DNA from: Gnetum montanum | Taxonomy: Eukaryota; Streptophyta; Gnetopsida; Gnetales; Gnetaceae | Direction of reading: 5' to 3' | DNA length: 26,735 bases | Assembly: GCA_015680685.1 (NCBI GenBank) | Contig: MNCI01006618.1 | Location: 18,176-44,910 of the forward strand | Part shown: positions 1 to 9,749 of the stretch, in pieces | Layout of the letters: each line of letters opens with the position of its first letter | Numbering within the stretch: position 1 is the first letter of the stretch | The notes under the pieces: model-generated | Databases searched by the model: none | Told to the model about the DNA's origin: nothing | What the model saw: only the letters and a program-made list of their open reading frames with translations | Position numbers and translations under genes: made by a program

Positions 1-639
1 GTATGGTTAAGTATGATTAAGGTATGAGATGTTTGTTTTTTGTTATCATTTATTTTTTATTATTAAAAATTAAAAAGTATGAAGTGATTAAATATTAAAT
101 TTAACTAATCAATGAAATTAATGATAATCTAAGCTATCCTAAATGTAGAGCATATGGTTCCACTTTTCGTACAAATCTTGAACCTATACTAATAATTCTA
201 GGTTACTAAGTGTTTACTGCTAAGTGTACCAAGTATCCATTACTAGGATTACTCAAGAGTTAGTCTATTATGATTAAAGTGGTCATGCTTACGTTGCTAT
301 AGAATAAAATATTAAATTCCTAAGTGTAGAAAAATAAAGTGCTTGAAGATAAACTAAGTGCTAATCCAAGTGTTGCAATGAAAAAAAATCTTGATTTTAT
401 TGTTGGCATGCAAAAGTGTCCAAGTACATCTTGCACATAAATAAAACTCTATACAAACAAGTTGATCCATGTTGTGATCACTTAGAGAGAAATTTGGCTA
501 GGTCGTACAATGAGAAACTACAAGAGCTTTGTTATACTACTGATTAAATGATGCCTAAATGTGGATGGTTTGGGCATTTATATAAGCTTTGGGCAACAGA
601 GTGTCAATGCATGTGCACCAACACATCCAAGATGCATCA
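1..639 (-). repeat. LTR-A, truncated Ty3/gypsy-type LTR
   Basis: This stretch aligns with LTR-B (2736-3605): position 1 matches about 2903, and the block around 376-450 (GTTGCAATG, then CTTGATTTTATTGTTG) matches 3280-3350. On the minus strand it begins TGATGCATC at 639, has a TATA-like TATATAAA at 584-577, and carries the same U3-R-U5 layout as the LTRs of E1 and E2. The left part lies outside the window. No protein is encoded. It may be a solo LTR or the 3' LTR of a larger element; no polypurine tract is seen just right of 639. It is more diverged from the E1 and E2 LTRs than those are from each other. Confidence 0.7.
577..584 (-). promoter_or_regulatory. TATA box of LTR-A
   Basis: TATATAAA on the minus strand, about 55 bp inside the LTR start at 639. 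This is closer to the LTR start than the TATA boxes of E1 (about 130 bp), so the U3 of this copy is short. Confidence 0.5.
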
Positions 640-729
640 GTGTAGCTACTTAAATATGATGATTTATCAGTGACAAATCTCCTAACATCTCGGTTCACAT
701 TGACAAGTTATTCATGCTACTAATAGATG

Positions 730-2628
730 TATTCTAGTAACTACTCTTTCTACTCCTCAACTTTCTACAAGTGTTGGTTCTCTCATATCAAAGTTAGATT
801 TACCTTGCATGTGTTTTAGAGATCATCACTAGTAGAATTCATCATTACTTTAGACAGTGTTGCATCAAAGATAGTCATTTCTTTAGCATTCTCAACCTCT
901 TAAAGTCTTTATTGAAGCTTTTGGAAAGCTTTATCTTTTGTAAGTTGTAGGCAAACAATGGATAGATTCGATAAGAAGGCTCCATATTATTCAATCTTTA
1001 CTACTAACCATTCATTGTTGATGGTAGCTTTCTTAAGTTCTAATTGGATGATTAAGAGCTTGTTCCTTATCTTTAGCAATTACAACTGGGTTGCTAAGAT
1101 GTCTTCTGAGATGATCTCTAGAATTAGTTTCCTAGTTTTAACTAGTCACTCTAGCACCTTCTCATGCTCCATTGTGTCATTTCCTTATTTATAGCTTGTG
1201 TAGATATTTGAATGTCTACCATTGTAATAATATTATAAATAGAGGCTATAGGAACACTCAAAGCCTCTCCAATTCTATCTACAACCACCTCTACTGTTGT
1301 TTGCGAGACCTTGTGTGGTATAACCAAGACTATTTCACCTTCTCTTTCCTTCAACATGATAGAGAAATTCATTGTGTTTCTAGAGATTTTAGGAAGTGAT
1401 TATCCCAAAATAGACATAGTGATATCTTGAGCATTAGAATTGGTATAAATAAGATCCTAGTCTCTTTGTGCATAGAATTGGTGGAATAGGTTGTTCCCTA
1501 GTTAACTGATGGTCTTTACAACCTCATTAAGATGGCTCATAACTAGACAGTACATAGAGGACTTACCACCACCTCTAAAAGCTTGTAGTTATTGTTCCCT
1601 AAGTTTCCTTAGAGGTTTGGAAAGTACTATCATTTAAAGTGTTATCTCTGGTGTTGTTGGTAATGGCGTAGGGGGTACTTCCTCTTGGAACTTAATAGGG
1701 GCTTTATCTTTCATCATCTCCTTTCATGATGTAGCATGAGCCCTACAGACTATATCTTTTGAGTAGCAAGTTATTCCTTCTCTTTTACAAATTTTTCCAA
1801 TAAGGTAGGTAAATAGGAGTTTCTTTTGATCCTTTTCATTCTTCTTGAATCTCTTCTCGATCTTCAATAAGATGATCTAAGGAATGTTGACTAGGAATTT
1901 ATCACTTAGATCCACACATTCCCTTGTAGAGAATGTTGGGGCCTTGCTTGGCCTCACTATTGGGTGAAGGTGATAGGATGTGATATTAAAGTATGCATGC
2001 TCCACTTGGGTAAGGGTAGCACACTTCATATGGTTTACTCCATAGTGTTATTATGTCCATTCTTTCCTTACTTCTACATTAGCCTAGATAGATACTTCTA
2101 CCAACTTTGCACTAGTATTAGGTAATTTAAGAGCTTAGAAATGACCTCTATAGAGCCGGAGATACTAATATCCTTAAACTTTATCATTGCATCTTCTTTG
2201 TAGTTCTTCAAGAAAAAAGGTATGTTTTCCCCAAGTACCATTTACCACTAGTGCAAATGATGAGCCAGAGTAAAGACCCTTACAACTACATTTAAACCTT
2301 CTTTGGTACTAACTCTATGAAAGGTCCAAATTTTATTTCTTGGAGAACTATGTCTTGGAAATCCTTGCTTCTTACCTTCCCTAGGCAAGCCTCTATAAGA
2401 GTGGCTTCCAGATTTGACCTAGGTCTTGTAACCTCATCTTGCCTAAACTACTCTATTTTTGCAGTGGAAATCTGATAGATAGATTTTACCTTAGGTTCTT
2501 TTCATAATGACCCAATGGCATGTGTCACCTTAGCTACTTTTTCTTATTGTTATCCTCTTTTTCCTCTCAAGTATTTTCTCTCTAGGTTGCTTTGGCCCTT
2601 TTACTTGTAGTCCCCATTTTGATGCCAT
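730..2628 (-). pseudogene. Family X ORF, broken; unrecognised retroelement-like protein
   Basis: I do not recognise this protein. The start ATG at 2628-2626 is chosen because the second copy at 16522 has an ATG at the same place (MASKWG versus MAPKRE) and a shared leader before it. Reading leftwards there are long stretches with few stops: about 2042-1730 (motifs VEHAYFNITSYHLHP and LLFTYLIGKICKREG, one stop), then 1720-1151, a proline-rich patch (PPTPLPTTPE), and MNFSIMLKEREGEIV at 1372. A frameshift near 1150 leads into about 60 codons rich in L, I, E and K with heptad-like spacing, which looks like a coiled coil. Full length was probably 550-650 residues. The general layout recalls the putative plant transposon proteins found in gag-like positions of plant retroelements, but no diagnostic motif supports that. 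A second, shorter copy lies inverted at 16522-17011. Confidence 0.55.
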
Positions 2629-2735
2629 TTGAAATCACATTGTATTAGTTTCATCTCTTAAGCCTAAATATCCTCCAATCATTTTATTTTTTTTTATGAA
2701 TGACAAAAGATTGACTATTAAGCTTTTGAATTCTA
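2629..2735 (-). other. Leader of family X, proximal part
   Basis: The reverse complement of this stretch matches 16398-16521 upstream of the second X copy (shared AAGCTTAATAGTCAAT and ATTTAGGCTTAAGAGATGAA). It is non-coding and lies directly before the X start codon. The match stops at 2735, where LTR-B begins, and resumes at 3606. Confidence 0.65.
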
Positions 2736-3605
2736 TGAGTAGTGGGTAGTCCCTACATCCAACCATATGCATCATAAGCAATCACATGCAATCTAATCAA
2801 ATTCTATGAACTTATTTACCTAAGTGGTTGATATTCCTAGAGAGTTAACTATGTAGTTGTAAGTTAGTATATTTTCAATCCACACTTATGTTCATCGGTG
2901 TGTATGGTTATGTGTCGTTGAGACATAAGAATTTTATTTTATGCTTTTTATTATTTTTATCTTGCTTGCTAAATGATTAAATGAATCAAGAGTTAATGTT
3001 TAAATTAATTACTTCATTAATTAACTAGCATAACATAGAGCATCTGTTCCTACCTGTCATACATATCCTAAACCTATATTACTGTTGCTAGGTTACCAAG
3101 TATATACTACTAGGTGCATCACGTATCCATGACTTGGATTACCAAGAATTAATATATTATGCTTGAAGTGGTTGTACTCACATTACTTATGAATTATAAG
3201 ATTAATTACTTAAGGAAAAAAATGTAAATTGCATATAAAGTAAATTGCTAAAAAGTATAATTATGGTAGTCTAAGTGTTGCAATGGATAGAAGAAATCTT
3301 GATTTTATTGTTGCTAATGCAAATGTATCCAAGTATAGATGCACTTGAATAAAATGTCGTACAATCACTTAAATCTATACTACTGGCACTCAAAGGGAAA
3401 ATATTCCAACTTTCATGAAAAAAAAGTACACAAAATTGGCTAACCTATTACAAACATGTGAAATAAATTCTAGGGGTGTGCTAATTTAAATAGGTAATGC
3501 TTACATCAATGTTGACATACCTGCACCAAAGCATCATAGGATACGTTAATGGGGCTACATTAATGGCCATGCATCAACACAACCTATCTTATTGATGCTT
3601 CATCA
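2736..3605 (-). repeat. LTR-B, solo-type LTR inserted in the X leader
   Basis: The + strand starts TGAGTAGTGGGTAG and carries the block CCAACCATATGCATCA near 2760, equivalent to the start of the E1 LTR at 5257. It ends TTCATCA at 3605, so the minus strand begins TGATGAAGC like the other LTRs. The length (about 870 bp) agrees with the 852-882 bp of the E1 and E2 LTRs. Homology between the two X copies is interrupted exactly here, which makes this an insertion. No internal region of its own element is attached, so it looks like a solo LTR left by recombination. The flanks (TTCTA and GAGTG) do not form a clear target duplication, so the left boundary is uncertain by about 10 bp. Confidence 0.7.
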
Positions 3606-3800
3606 GAGTGGCTATAGGTGCATAAGAATGTTTTATTTTAAAGTATTCATTTCAAAAGATAGTTAGTTTTTAATATTCTATTTTTAATATTCTTTTAATA
3701 TTAGTTTAATACCTGATATATTGGGTGTTAGTAAAATTTCTTAATAAATTTGAATGTTGATGTTCATATTATATCCATTGTATAAGTAGAAGCGTTGTGG
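3606..3800 (-). other. Leader of family X, distal part
   Basis: The reverse complement matches 16228-16395 (shared blocks CATTAAACTAATATTAAAA-type and ACTTTAAAATAAAA, then TTATGCACCTATAGCCAC versus CTATGCACATACAACCAC). No reading frame is evident. The homology ends at about 3800, where plus-strand RNase H sequence begins. Confidence 0.6.
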
Positions 3801-3802
3801 GT

Positions 3803-4860
3803 GGATTACTTAATTACACATAATAGAAAATGAATTAATGGATATGGTGTATGTTCTTTAAAAATTCAAGCACTATGTGCTTGGATACTTCATTTTTATG
3901 TACATTAATCATAGTGTAATCTACTTCCTCATGAACAAGCCAATGGTAATCCTCTGTGTTATATGGTGATCCATGATTCCACATGAGTTTGATTTAATAA
4001 TGATGAACAAAAAGGAAATTGAGAATGTTATTATTGATCATTTGTTTCAATTAAGATGAGATAACAAGGTCAATGTAGAAATTGTATCTAATTAATTTCT
4101 AGGTAAGCATCTTTGTGCTAAGGCAACTAAGGTTTCAACACCAAGAATCATAAACTGATACATATTTCTCTTCTACCTACTTACATAGGAGACCATTATA
4201 GATGGGACCATAAGAGGAAATAATAATTCCTCCACCAAGTCAAACATTACTTGGAGATAGAGGGTAGCCTTTATAAAATCTGCATAGATGACTTGGTATG
4301 ATGATCTATACTTGAAAAAGATCAACTACAAGTCCTTTAAGATATTCACAAAAGCCCTTGTGGAGGCCATTATATAGGAAGAAGAATGATCATTAAATAC
4401 CTAATGACTGGATACTTTTGACCAATGATCTTTAGGGATGTCCATTATTTCGCACATTCATGTAAGTGATGTCAATGAGATGGAGGGATGAGAACTAGGA
4501 TGGAAGATCCCCAATAGTGAATTCAACCACTAGAGCATTTCAATATTTATGGAATTGACTTCATGAGATCCATCACTTCCATTTCCAATGGAAAGTCTTA
4601 AATTATTATTTCTATTGACTATTATATCAAATGGGTAGAAGCTATAGCCATCACTAACTGTACTTTCTCTATTGCAATATGATTTTTTCAATAACAAGTG
4701 GTAAACAAGTTTGGTGTACCTAGGGTACTAATTTCTAACAATGGAATCCATTTTACTAGTGCTACATTTTGAAACTTAATACCATGCTTAGGGATGAATC
4801 ATAAACTNCACATGTTGGTCAACATACAATAAGTCAAATCCCTCAAAGAATTTTAAGAAA
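3803..4860 (+). pseudogene. pol: RNase H-integrase fragment of Athila-like pol
   Basis: In sense direction on the + strand it reads an RNase H C-terminal part (LNYT, a 1-nt frameshift, then IENELMDMVYVL, HYVLGY, INHSVIYFLMNKPMV, DHLFQLR). This is followed by the integrase zinc-binding region (SPCGGHYIGRRMIIKYL, then CK*CQ) and the integrase core (YGIDFMRS, ISIDYYIKWVEAIA, NKFGVPRVLISNNGIHFT). The first catalytic Asp is kept (4557-4559), the second is Asn (4737-4739), and the region of the third (Glu) is disrupted next to an N at 4808. Many stops are present. It begins abruptly at 3803 against family X, so gag, protease and RT are absent. The sequence is close enough to E1 and E2 pol to be one family, but on the opposite strand. 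Confidence 0.85.
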
Positions 4861-5251
4861 TTAGGACCCACAACAACACCTCAACACAAGGTCAAGCTTA
4901 CTTTATTTTTAGAATCTCCTCCTTCCAACTTAGTCATGGGGAATAGGATCATCTAATTTAATACCTTTTAGAGGATGAAATTTTTTTTTGGTTTAAATTA
5001 TTTTTCATACATTTTTAGTTTTTATTTACATTTTAATTTTCTTATATATTTTACTTTAGTTCATATCATTTGACTTTTTCTTTCTTTTCTACTTAATTTT
5101 CCTTTTATAATGACCAATTTTATTCCATGAATACTGCAAATGTTAATAATTACTAAATGAAATTTTCAATATTGTTATTTGTATATATGTGCCAATTTTT
5201 CTTTTTAAATTATGCTCTCTACTAACGAGTTGTCAATATATAATGCGATGA
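4861..5251. other. AT-rich tail after the integrase fragment
   Basis: Non-coding. From 4975 to about 5220 it is dominated by T runs and TTTA/TTTT words. It may be the 3' untranslated part of the plus-strand fragment to its left, but no LTR or polypurine tract of that element is seen. It is cut at 5252 by the E1 target duplication; the other side of the same locus resumes at 14815. Confidence 0.4.
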
Positions 5252-5256
5252 GGTAG
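5252..5256. repeat. Left target-site duplication of E1
   Basis: GGTAG immediately left of the E1 3' LTR. Its partner GGTGG is at 14815-14819, a 4/5 match whose one change is a transition. Confidence 0.75.
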
Positions 5257-5824
5257 TGATGAGTGGCAAGATACCCCTACGCCCAACCATACAAATCACA
5301 AGCATTCACATGCAATCTGATTGAATTCCGTAGACTATAGTTACTAAGTATACTAGAGTTAAACAGTGTATACGTGTTGTTCATTCATTGTCTTCCTAGT
5401 CCCACTTGTGGAATGCAATTGTATGGTTAAGTGTGACTAAGGTGTAAGATTTTTATTATTTTGTGTTTTTATGAAATTACTTACCTAGAACAAGAACAAA
5501 AGTAAGAGTGAATAAAAGAGTGATTAATTGCTAAGCAAACTATAGTCTAATCTAGCCTAACACAAGTAACCATACCCACTTCTCGAACACATCCTAAACT
5601 TCGTGCAAATACTACTGGGTTGTCAAATGCTAACCGTTTCTGACCTACCAAGTGTCAAATGTATGTTCGAATGGGTTGTGCTTGTGTATCTTAATAGGTT
5701 GCTTGATTAATCAAAATTAATTACTGCATAAATAACATTAATGTAAATTTCATGAAATAACAATATGTAAATCCATAAGAAATAAAATTTCAAGTGCTGC
5801 AAGGAATGGATCAAAGAGCTCATC

Positions 5825-5830
5825 TTTATT
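5825..5830 (-). promoter_or_regulatory. Polyadenylation signal in the E1 3' LTR
   Basis: AATAAA on the minus strand (context GGCAATAAAGATGAGC), about 180 bp downstream of the TATA box. The same element is found in the 5' LTR (14501-14506), E2 (17916-17921) and E3 (26679-26684). Confidence 0.6.
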
Positions 5831-6000
5831 GCCAACACAATGGTGTGCTCAAGTACATCAATGCTTGAATAAAGATTCGTTCACTCTTAAACCTCCTACT
5901 GCAGGCACTTGGAAAATATTCTAACTTTCAAATGGACAAACTGCATGAGTTTCACTACTGACTACCAAAAACTTAATTCCACTTGTGCACCTAGGTGCTA

Positions 6001-6008
6001 TATTTATA
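6001..6008 (-). promoter_or_regulatory. TATA box in the E1 3' LTR
   Basis: TATAAATA on the minus strand, about 130 bp inside the LTR start. It is conserved at the same place in the E1 5' LTR (14677-14684), E2 (18112-18119) and E3 (26504-26511). Confidence 0.7.
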
Positions 6009-6138
6009 GACCCGAGAGTAACCCTGTGAGATCGAATGTACGATATTGCATCTTGGGTCATGATATCACATATCCGATATCATGTACCTGATATCGTGGC
6101 CACCCTGATATTGGAGTGATGAAAAACAAGAGTTATCA

Positions 6139-6147
6139 TACCCCCAC
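6139..6147 (-). other. Polypurine tract-like site of E1
   Basis: On the minus strand GTGGGGGTA abuts the LTR start TGATAAC. This is where plus-strand DNA priming takes place in LTR elements. The identical string sits next to the E2 3' LTR at 18234-18242, in a block of conserved sequence. It is short and not purely purine. Confidence 0.6.
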
Positions 6148-6898
6148 GATTGAATGAAAACTCGTCCTCAAGTACAGAAGAAGAGAAACAAGTCCTTTAC
6201 AAAATATAATAGGGGGTGTAGACTTATTTGACTGTCATGCAAAGTGACATAGAGGAAACAAACAAATACAAAAGTGCCAGAGCATACAATATTACAATTG
6301 TTTACAAAATTGGATGTTCAAGACAATAGGAAAGAACACCGATGGATCCAAAGAACATCCAACCCCTCTTGACAACTGAAGAATGAGGGAGAGGTAGAAG
6401 AGATCCAGTGCTTATGAACAATCTCTCATGAGTGATATGGTTGCATCCTCTTTGGTGAAAACAATCCCACTTCCAGTCCATGCTTCCCACTAAAATCACA
6501 ATAAAACCAAGGATTAGTATATATAGTGCAATAGATAATGGCTGAATACCTTGTCTCGTTGGTGATTTAATCTAGCCAAGTTGTGGTTGTGATAGATTGG
6601 TTGTTTGATGTTTTTATTGGAAAGACTAACGAATGGGTTAAATAAGAGAAGTGATCCATATAATTTAGAAAAATTTTAACACAAGGAGTACTGAAAGGAG
6701 GGTATTCACAACAATAAAAAGGAATTTATTACAAATAGTTGTGAAGGTGTGTACAATTGGATGACATGGATAGGGTAAATAAAAAGAATTTGATTGTAAC
6801 AATGTCTAAGGGTAAAGAACTTAACTTAACCAAACCAAAAGATATGCAAGTAGGTCATCCCCAACGTAGGCACAGGCCTTTTATGCCCTTGCACAACT

Positions 6899-7315
6899 TC
6901 AAATTGAGTCCATGGGCACCATGGATGATTTATGGTTTTGGAAAGTTAAGTACAAAAACCCAAAAGTAACTAACTGAGAAACCCGACACATCAAACCAGA
7001 ACATTGAATCAAAACATGAAACCGATAGTGAAGTGATGTATCAAAAGCATAGATGGATGATAGAGAGAGTGGAATGGAGTTCCTAATTATGGTCACATAT
7101 AATCCCTTGTGGAGTTTCTGATTAATTAACTTGGTCAAATCCTTCCTCAGTCCAAATCAAAACCAACTATTTTCAATGACTTCACATCGACACTCTAAGG
7201 CTAGTCCATCTCCTGAGACACAAGAATGCTCCCACAAAACAACCACCATTCCAAATTGGAGTGAAGGTAGGAAGTGAGAAAGGGCCTTAGTTAGAGAAGA
7301 TAAGAAAAGTCTCAT
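6899..7315 (-). pseudogene. Possible third ORF of E1, env position
   Basis: I do not recognise it. Reading minus from ATG at 7315-7313 gives about 138 codons with one TGA (near 7160). Residues 1-30 are hydrophobic (MRLFLSSLTKALSHFLPSLQ, then FGMVVVLW), like a signal or membrane segment. A cysteine-containing block follows (HSCVSGDG, LECRCEVIE), then KGLYVTIIRNSIP, and a hydrophobic C-terminal third. The E2 counterpart (19390-19119) keeps FGMLVVLW, HSCVSGDG, LECRCEVIE and KGLHVAIIRNSIP in frame, but has two stops, a 5-nt difference near its start and a 2-nt frameshift after NSIP. Because the whole 3' region is conserved between E1 and E2, frame conservation alone is weak proof of coding. Its place between integrase and the 3' LTR is that of env-like ORFs in Athila relatives. 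Confidence 0.3.
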
Positions 7316-7350
7316 AACTAGTGCTTGTAGCCCTTTTATTTGATCTAAGG

Positions 7351-7538
7351 GGTGTGCTTTGAATTCCCATGTTTGTTTTTTTTTCTAAATTGGAACCAGA
7401 CCATGCAAAGACCCATGTGTTTTTCGAATTTATTTTTTCCAATGGATGTGCTTTGCATCCTCATCTTTTTTTTTTTTTTTTTTGTGATGAGGACAACACC
7501 ATGCAAGGACTTATTTGACTTCCTATTATGAAATGATG
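7351..7538 (-). repeat. Direct duplication with T-tract in the E1 3' region
   Basis: Two diverged units about 94 bp apart each contain GTGCTTTG, a T-rich tract, and an ACCATGCAA-like end (ACCATGCAAAGAC at about 7400, CACCATGCAAGGAC at about 7498). The second unit has an uninterrupted run of 18 T at 7466-7483. E2 has the same pair at about 19475-19640, so the duplication predates the split of E1 and E2. Confidence 0.65.
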
Positions 7539-7769
7539 CAAAATGGTGAGAAGCTTACAAGAACACTCCTGCACATAGGAAAATAGAAAAACATGAAGAA
7601 TACCACATCCCTTTGAAGCCACACCTTGTCCAAACCTTTGATTCCTTCCTAATTCTGGAAAATACACAAGTCACCAATTTATTAAAGTTGCATTAATGAA
7701 GAAGAGACTACACGCTTCCAAAATAAGGAAAACCATAGAGTATATGAATGGGTGGATGATGTTTGTTGC

Positions 7770-8960
7770 ATTGGTTAGCTTGGGCTCATGGAAAGGTTTT
7801 ATATGTTGAATGTTGACTAGTTGTTTTTTGCCTAGGCTATCAGGTTTGTAGATGATCATAGCCCCAAATGGAAAACTCTCATCAATAATGTAAGATACTT
7901 CCCACAATGTTTGGAATTTGGTTCGATGGGGTACATGTGTAGGATTCCAATAAAGAACCTTGTCTCCTAGTTGAAACCTTACTTTTCTTATTCTGAGGCC
8001 ATGGCATTTCTTGCTGAATGCCTTATGCATCTTGTTGGATGATAGGGCCATTAACTAATTTTCATCTAGCAATTTGAGACTCATTAATCATTTTTTTGTG
8101 CTAGACTTAGATCTAGGTCAAGGTCACAAGCTGTGGAGAGTGTACGGAGCTCAGATTGGATGGGCAATGTTGGTAGCTTTTCGTACATAAGCTGATAGGG
8201 AGAATAACCTATAGGAAGATTCCATGTGGATCAATAAGCCTAAAGGGTATCATTTAATTTAGTGCTCCAGTCCCTTCGGTATTTACTAATGGTACACGTT
8301 AAGATTTTTGTGATCTCTTGATTAGTAACTTCAGCTTGACCTTTGGCTTGGGGGTGATATGGTTTCATGAATTTATGTTCAAACCCCAAGCATTGCATTA
8401 GCTTTCGAAAAGCGGCACTTGTAAAATGAGTTCCATTAATAGAAATTAATGCATAAGGTACGCCAAACCTATTTACAACATTTTTTTGTACAAACTGAGC
8501 AATAGTGATGGATGTACAATCGGCGAAGGCTGCTTCTTTTGCCTACTTAGTACAATAGTTAACTACAACTATTATATATGTCTTTCCATTTGATAACGGT
8601 GCAATGGGACCCATAAAGTCAATGCCCCAAATGTTGAATGGTTCAAGAGGCTGTATCCATTGTTGTGGCCCCTCCATTCGAGTTGTCATTCCACCATCCT
8701 TCTAGCAACGATCACAAGCACGAACGAATTGATGTGCATCCCTGAGGATTGTTTTCCAATAATACCCTACCATGAGGATTTTTATGGTTGTGTGTCTCCT
8801 AGCATAATGGCCCCCACAAGGACCTTCGTGAGCATCCTAAAGAACGTGAAGTTGATCCGTATCAGGGACACACCAATGTACCAAGCCATTAGGACAAACC
8901 TTATAAAGGTTCTTATTAATCTCCATGATATATTTGACCTGGTGAAGAAACTGTTATTTC
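7770..8960 (-). pseudogene. pol: Integrase of E1, broken
   Basis: In the element the integrase joins the cDNA to host DNA. In order: an HHCC-type zinc-binding region (HEGPCGGHYARRHT, then ACDRC followed by a stop), the catalytic core (NIWGIDFMGP, NRFGVPYALISINGTHF, YHPQAKGQAEVTNQEI), and a C-terminal module (FQLGDKVLYWNP, KFQTLWEVSYII, NIQHIKPFHE), open from 8051 to 7671. That C-terminus resembles the GPY/F-like end of gypsy integrases; no chromodomain is visible. The first catalytic Asp (8618-8620) and the Glu are present, but the second Asp is Ile (8438-8440, where E2 has GAC). Stops break the frame in several places. The frame left of the C-terminal module runs on to 7671 without a clear end of the protein. 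Confidence 0.88.
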
Positions 8961-9720
8961 TTCCAAGTGTCTAGCCTTATGATAGTTCTTTCTTGAGCAG
9001 ATAAGTGAGGATGGTGTCATATCATTTTGGTTCATCGAGCATTTGTGCATTGATAGCACCTACAAGGAGAAATTCATCAGGAAATTGATCAAATAAAGGG
9101 CTCTTTCTCCTTGTCATCCCATCTTAGTCATGATAAGTGATCCATAACCACATTCTTCACACCTTTACAATCTACCATTATAAGATCGAATTCCTACAAA
9201 ATCACAAGCCACCGTATGACACAGGGGCTCACCATTGATTTGTTCATTAGAAATCTAATGGCACTATGACCCGTGTGCACAAACACTTTGTAGCCAAGCA
9301 CATAGTACCTAAACTTCTCTAAAGGGAATACCACTACCATCAACTCCTTTTCTATGGTGGTGTAGTTTAGTTGTGCACCTGTGATGCTCCAACTTGTGTA
9401 GTGAATGTAATATGGACATTTTTGATCATCCATCTACATAAGCACTTCCCCCAAAGCATAATTCGATGCACAAGTCATCACATAAAACGGTCTAAACCAA
9501 TCTAGTGCTTGAAGAATGGGAGTTTCAACAAGCTTTTGCTTCAATTGTTGAAATGTTGATTCACATGCAGAAGTCCAAATGAACAATGCATCCTTCTTCA
9601 TCAATTCTAACAACAACTTGGCGATTTTGGAAAAATTATCAATGAATCGCCAATAGTAGCTAGTATGATCAAGGAATGACTGAACTTCTTTGACTATTTC
9701 AATTTGGTAGGTTATTCCTT
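8961..9720 (-). pseudogene. pol: RNase H and RT thumb of E1, broken
   Basis: Sense reading contains LGHRISKVGIEVDPKKI, SFLDH..YY.RFIDNFSKIA (RT connection), then FQQLKQKLVETPILQ, a short hydrophobic strand (FYVMTCASNYALGEVL), LNYTTIEKELMVVVF, FRYYVLGYKVFVHTGHSAI, and the end motif FDLIMVDCKGV, DHLS. This is the Ty3/gypsy RNase H that removes template RNA. Two in-frame stretches (9616-9434 and 9433-9194) are separated by a single TAG where E2 has CAA or CAG. The Asp expected at MTCASNYA (usually CDAS) and the one at VHTGHSA (usually TDH) are replaced by Thr-Cys context and Gly, so activity is lost. The frame after RT is displaced, which fits the deletion at 9837. Confidence 0.88.
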
Positions 9721-9749
9721 AGATGACCCTTATTTTTTTAGGATCCACC

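Larger units (their letters stand above)
5257..6138 (-). repeat. 3' LTR of E1
   Basis: The 882-bp left LTR begins TGATGAGTGG on + and ends AGTTATCA, giving TGAT...ATCA termini. It aligns end to end with 13933-14814. Within it, on the minus strand, are GATATC repeats (6062-6095), a TATA box at 6008-6001 and AATAAA at 5830-5825. Confidence 0.93.
6148..7700 (-). other. Long 3' region of E1 between pol and LTR
   Basis: About 1.5 kb downstream of integrase, clearly homologous to 18243-19890 in E2 (for example AAGTACAAAAACCCA at 6949 and 19077, CACATCAAACCAGAACAT near 6990 and 19110). It is mostly stop-rich. It holds a possible extra ORF (7315-6899), a direct duplication (about 7351-7538) and an 18-T run (7466-7483). 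Around 6499-6440 a short motif SMDWKWDCFHQRG is matched by SMDWKRDYLYQG in E2, which may be a scrap of the same or another ORF. Athila-type elements often carry an env-like ORF in this position. Confidence 0.6.

Noticed and set aside
1-3605. LTR-A and LTR-B as the two ends of one short element with X inside
   Set aside because: The X leader continues beyond LTR-B at 3606-3800 and is uninterrupted in copy 2, so LTR-B is an insertion; there is also no primer site left of LTR-B.
7466-7483. Run of 18 T, possible tail of a SINE or processed gene copy
   Set aside because: It lies inside a duplicated unit that E2 shares at the same place, with no target duplication or promoter boxes of a SINE.
8660-8974. 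104-codon plus-strand open frame
   Set aside because: It is the antisense of the integrase zinc-binding region, whose minus-strand reading has the HHCC motif.
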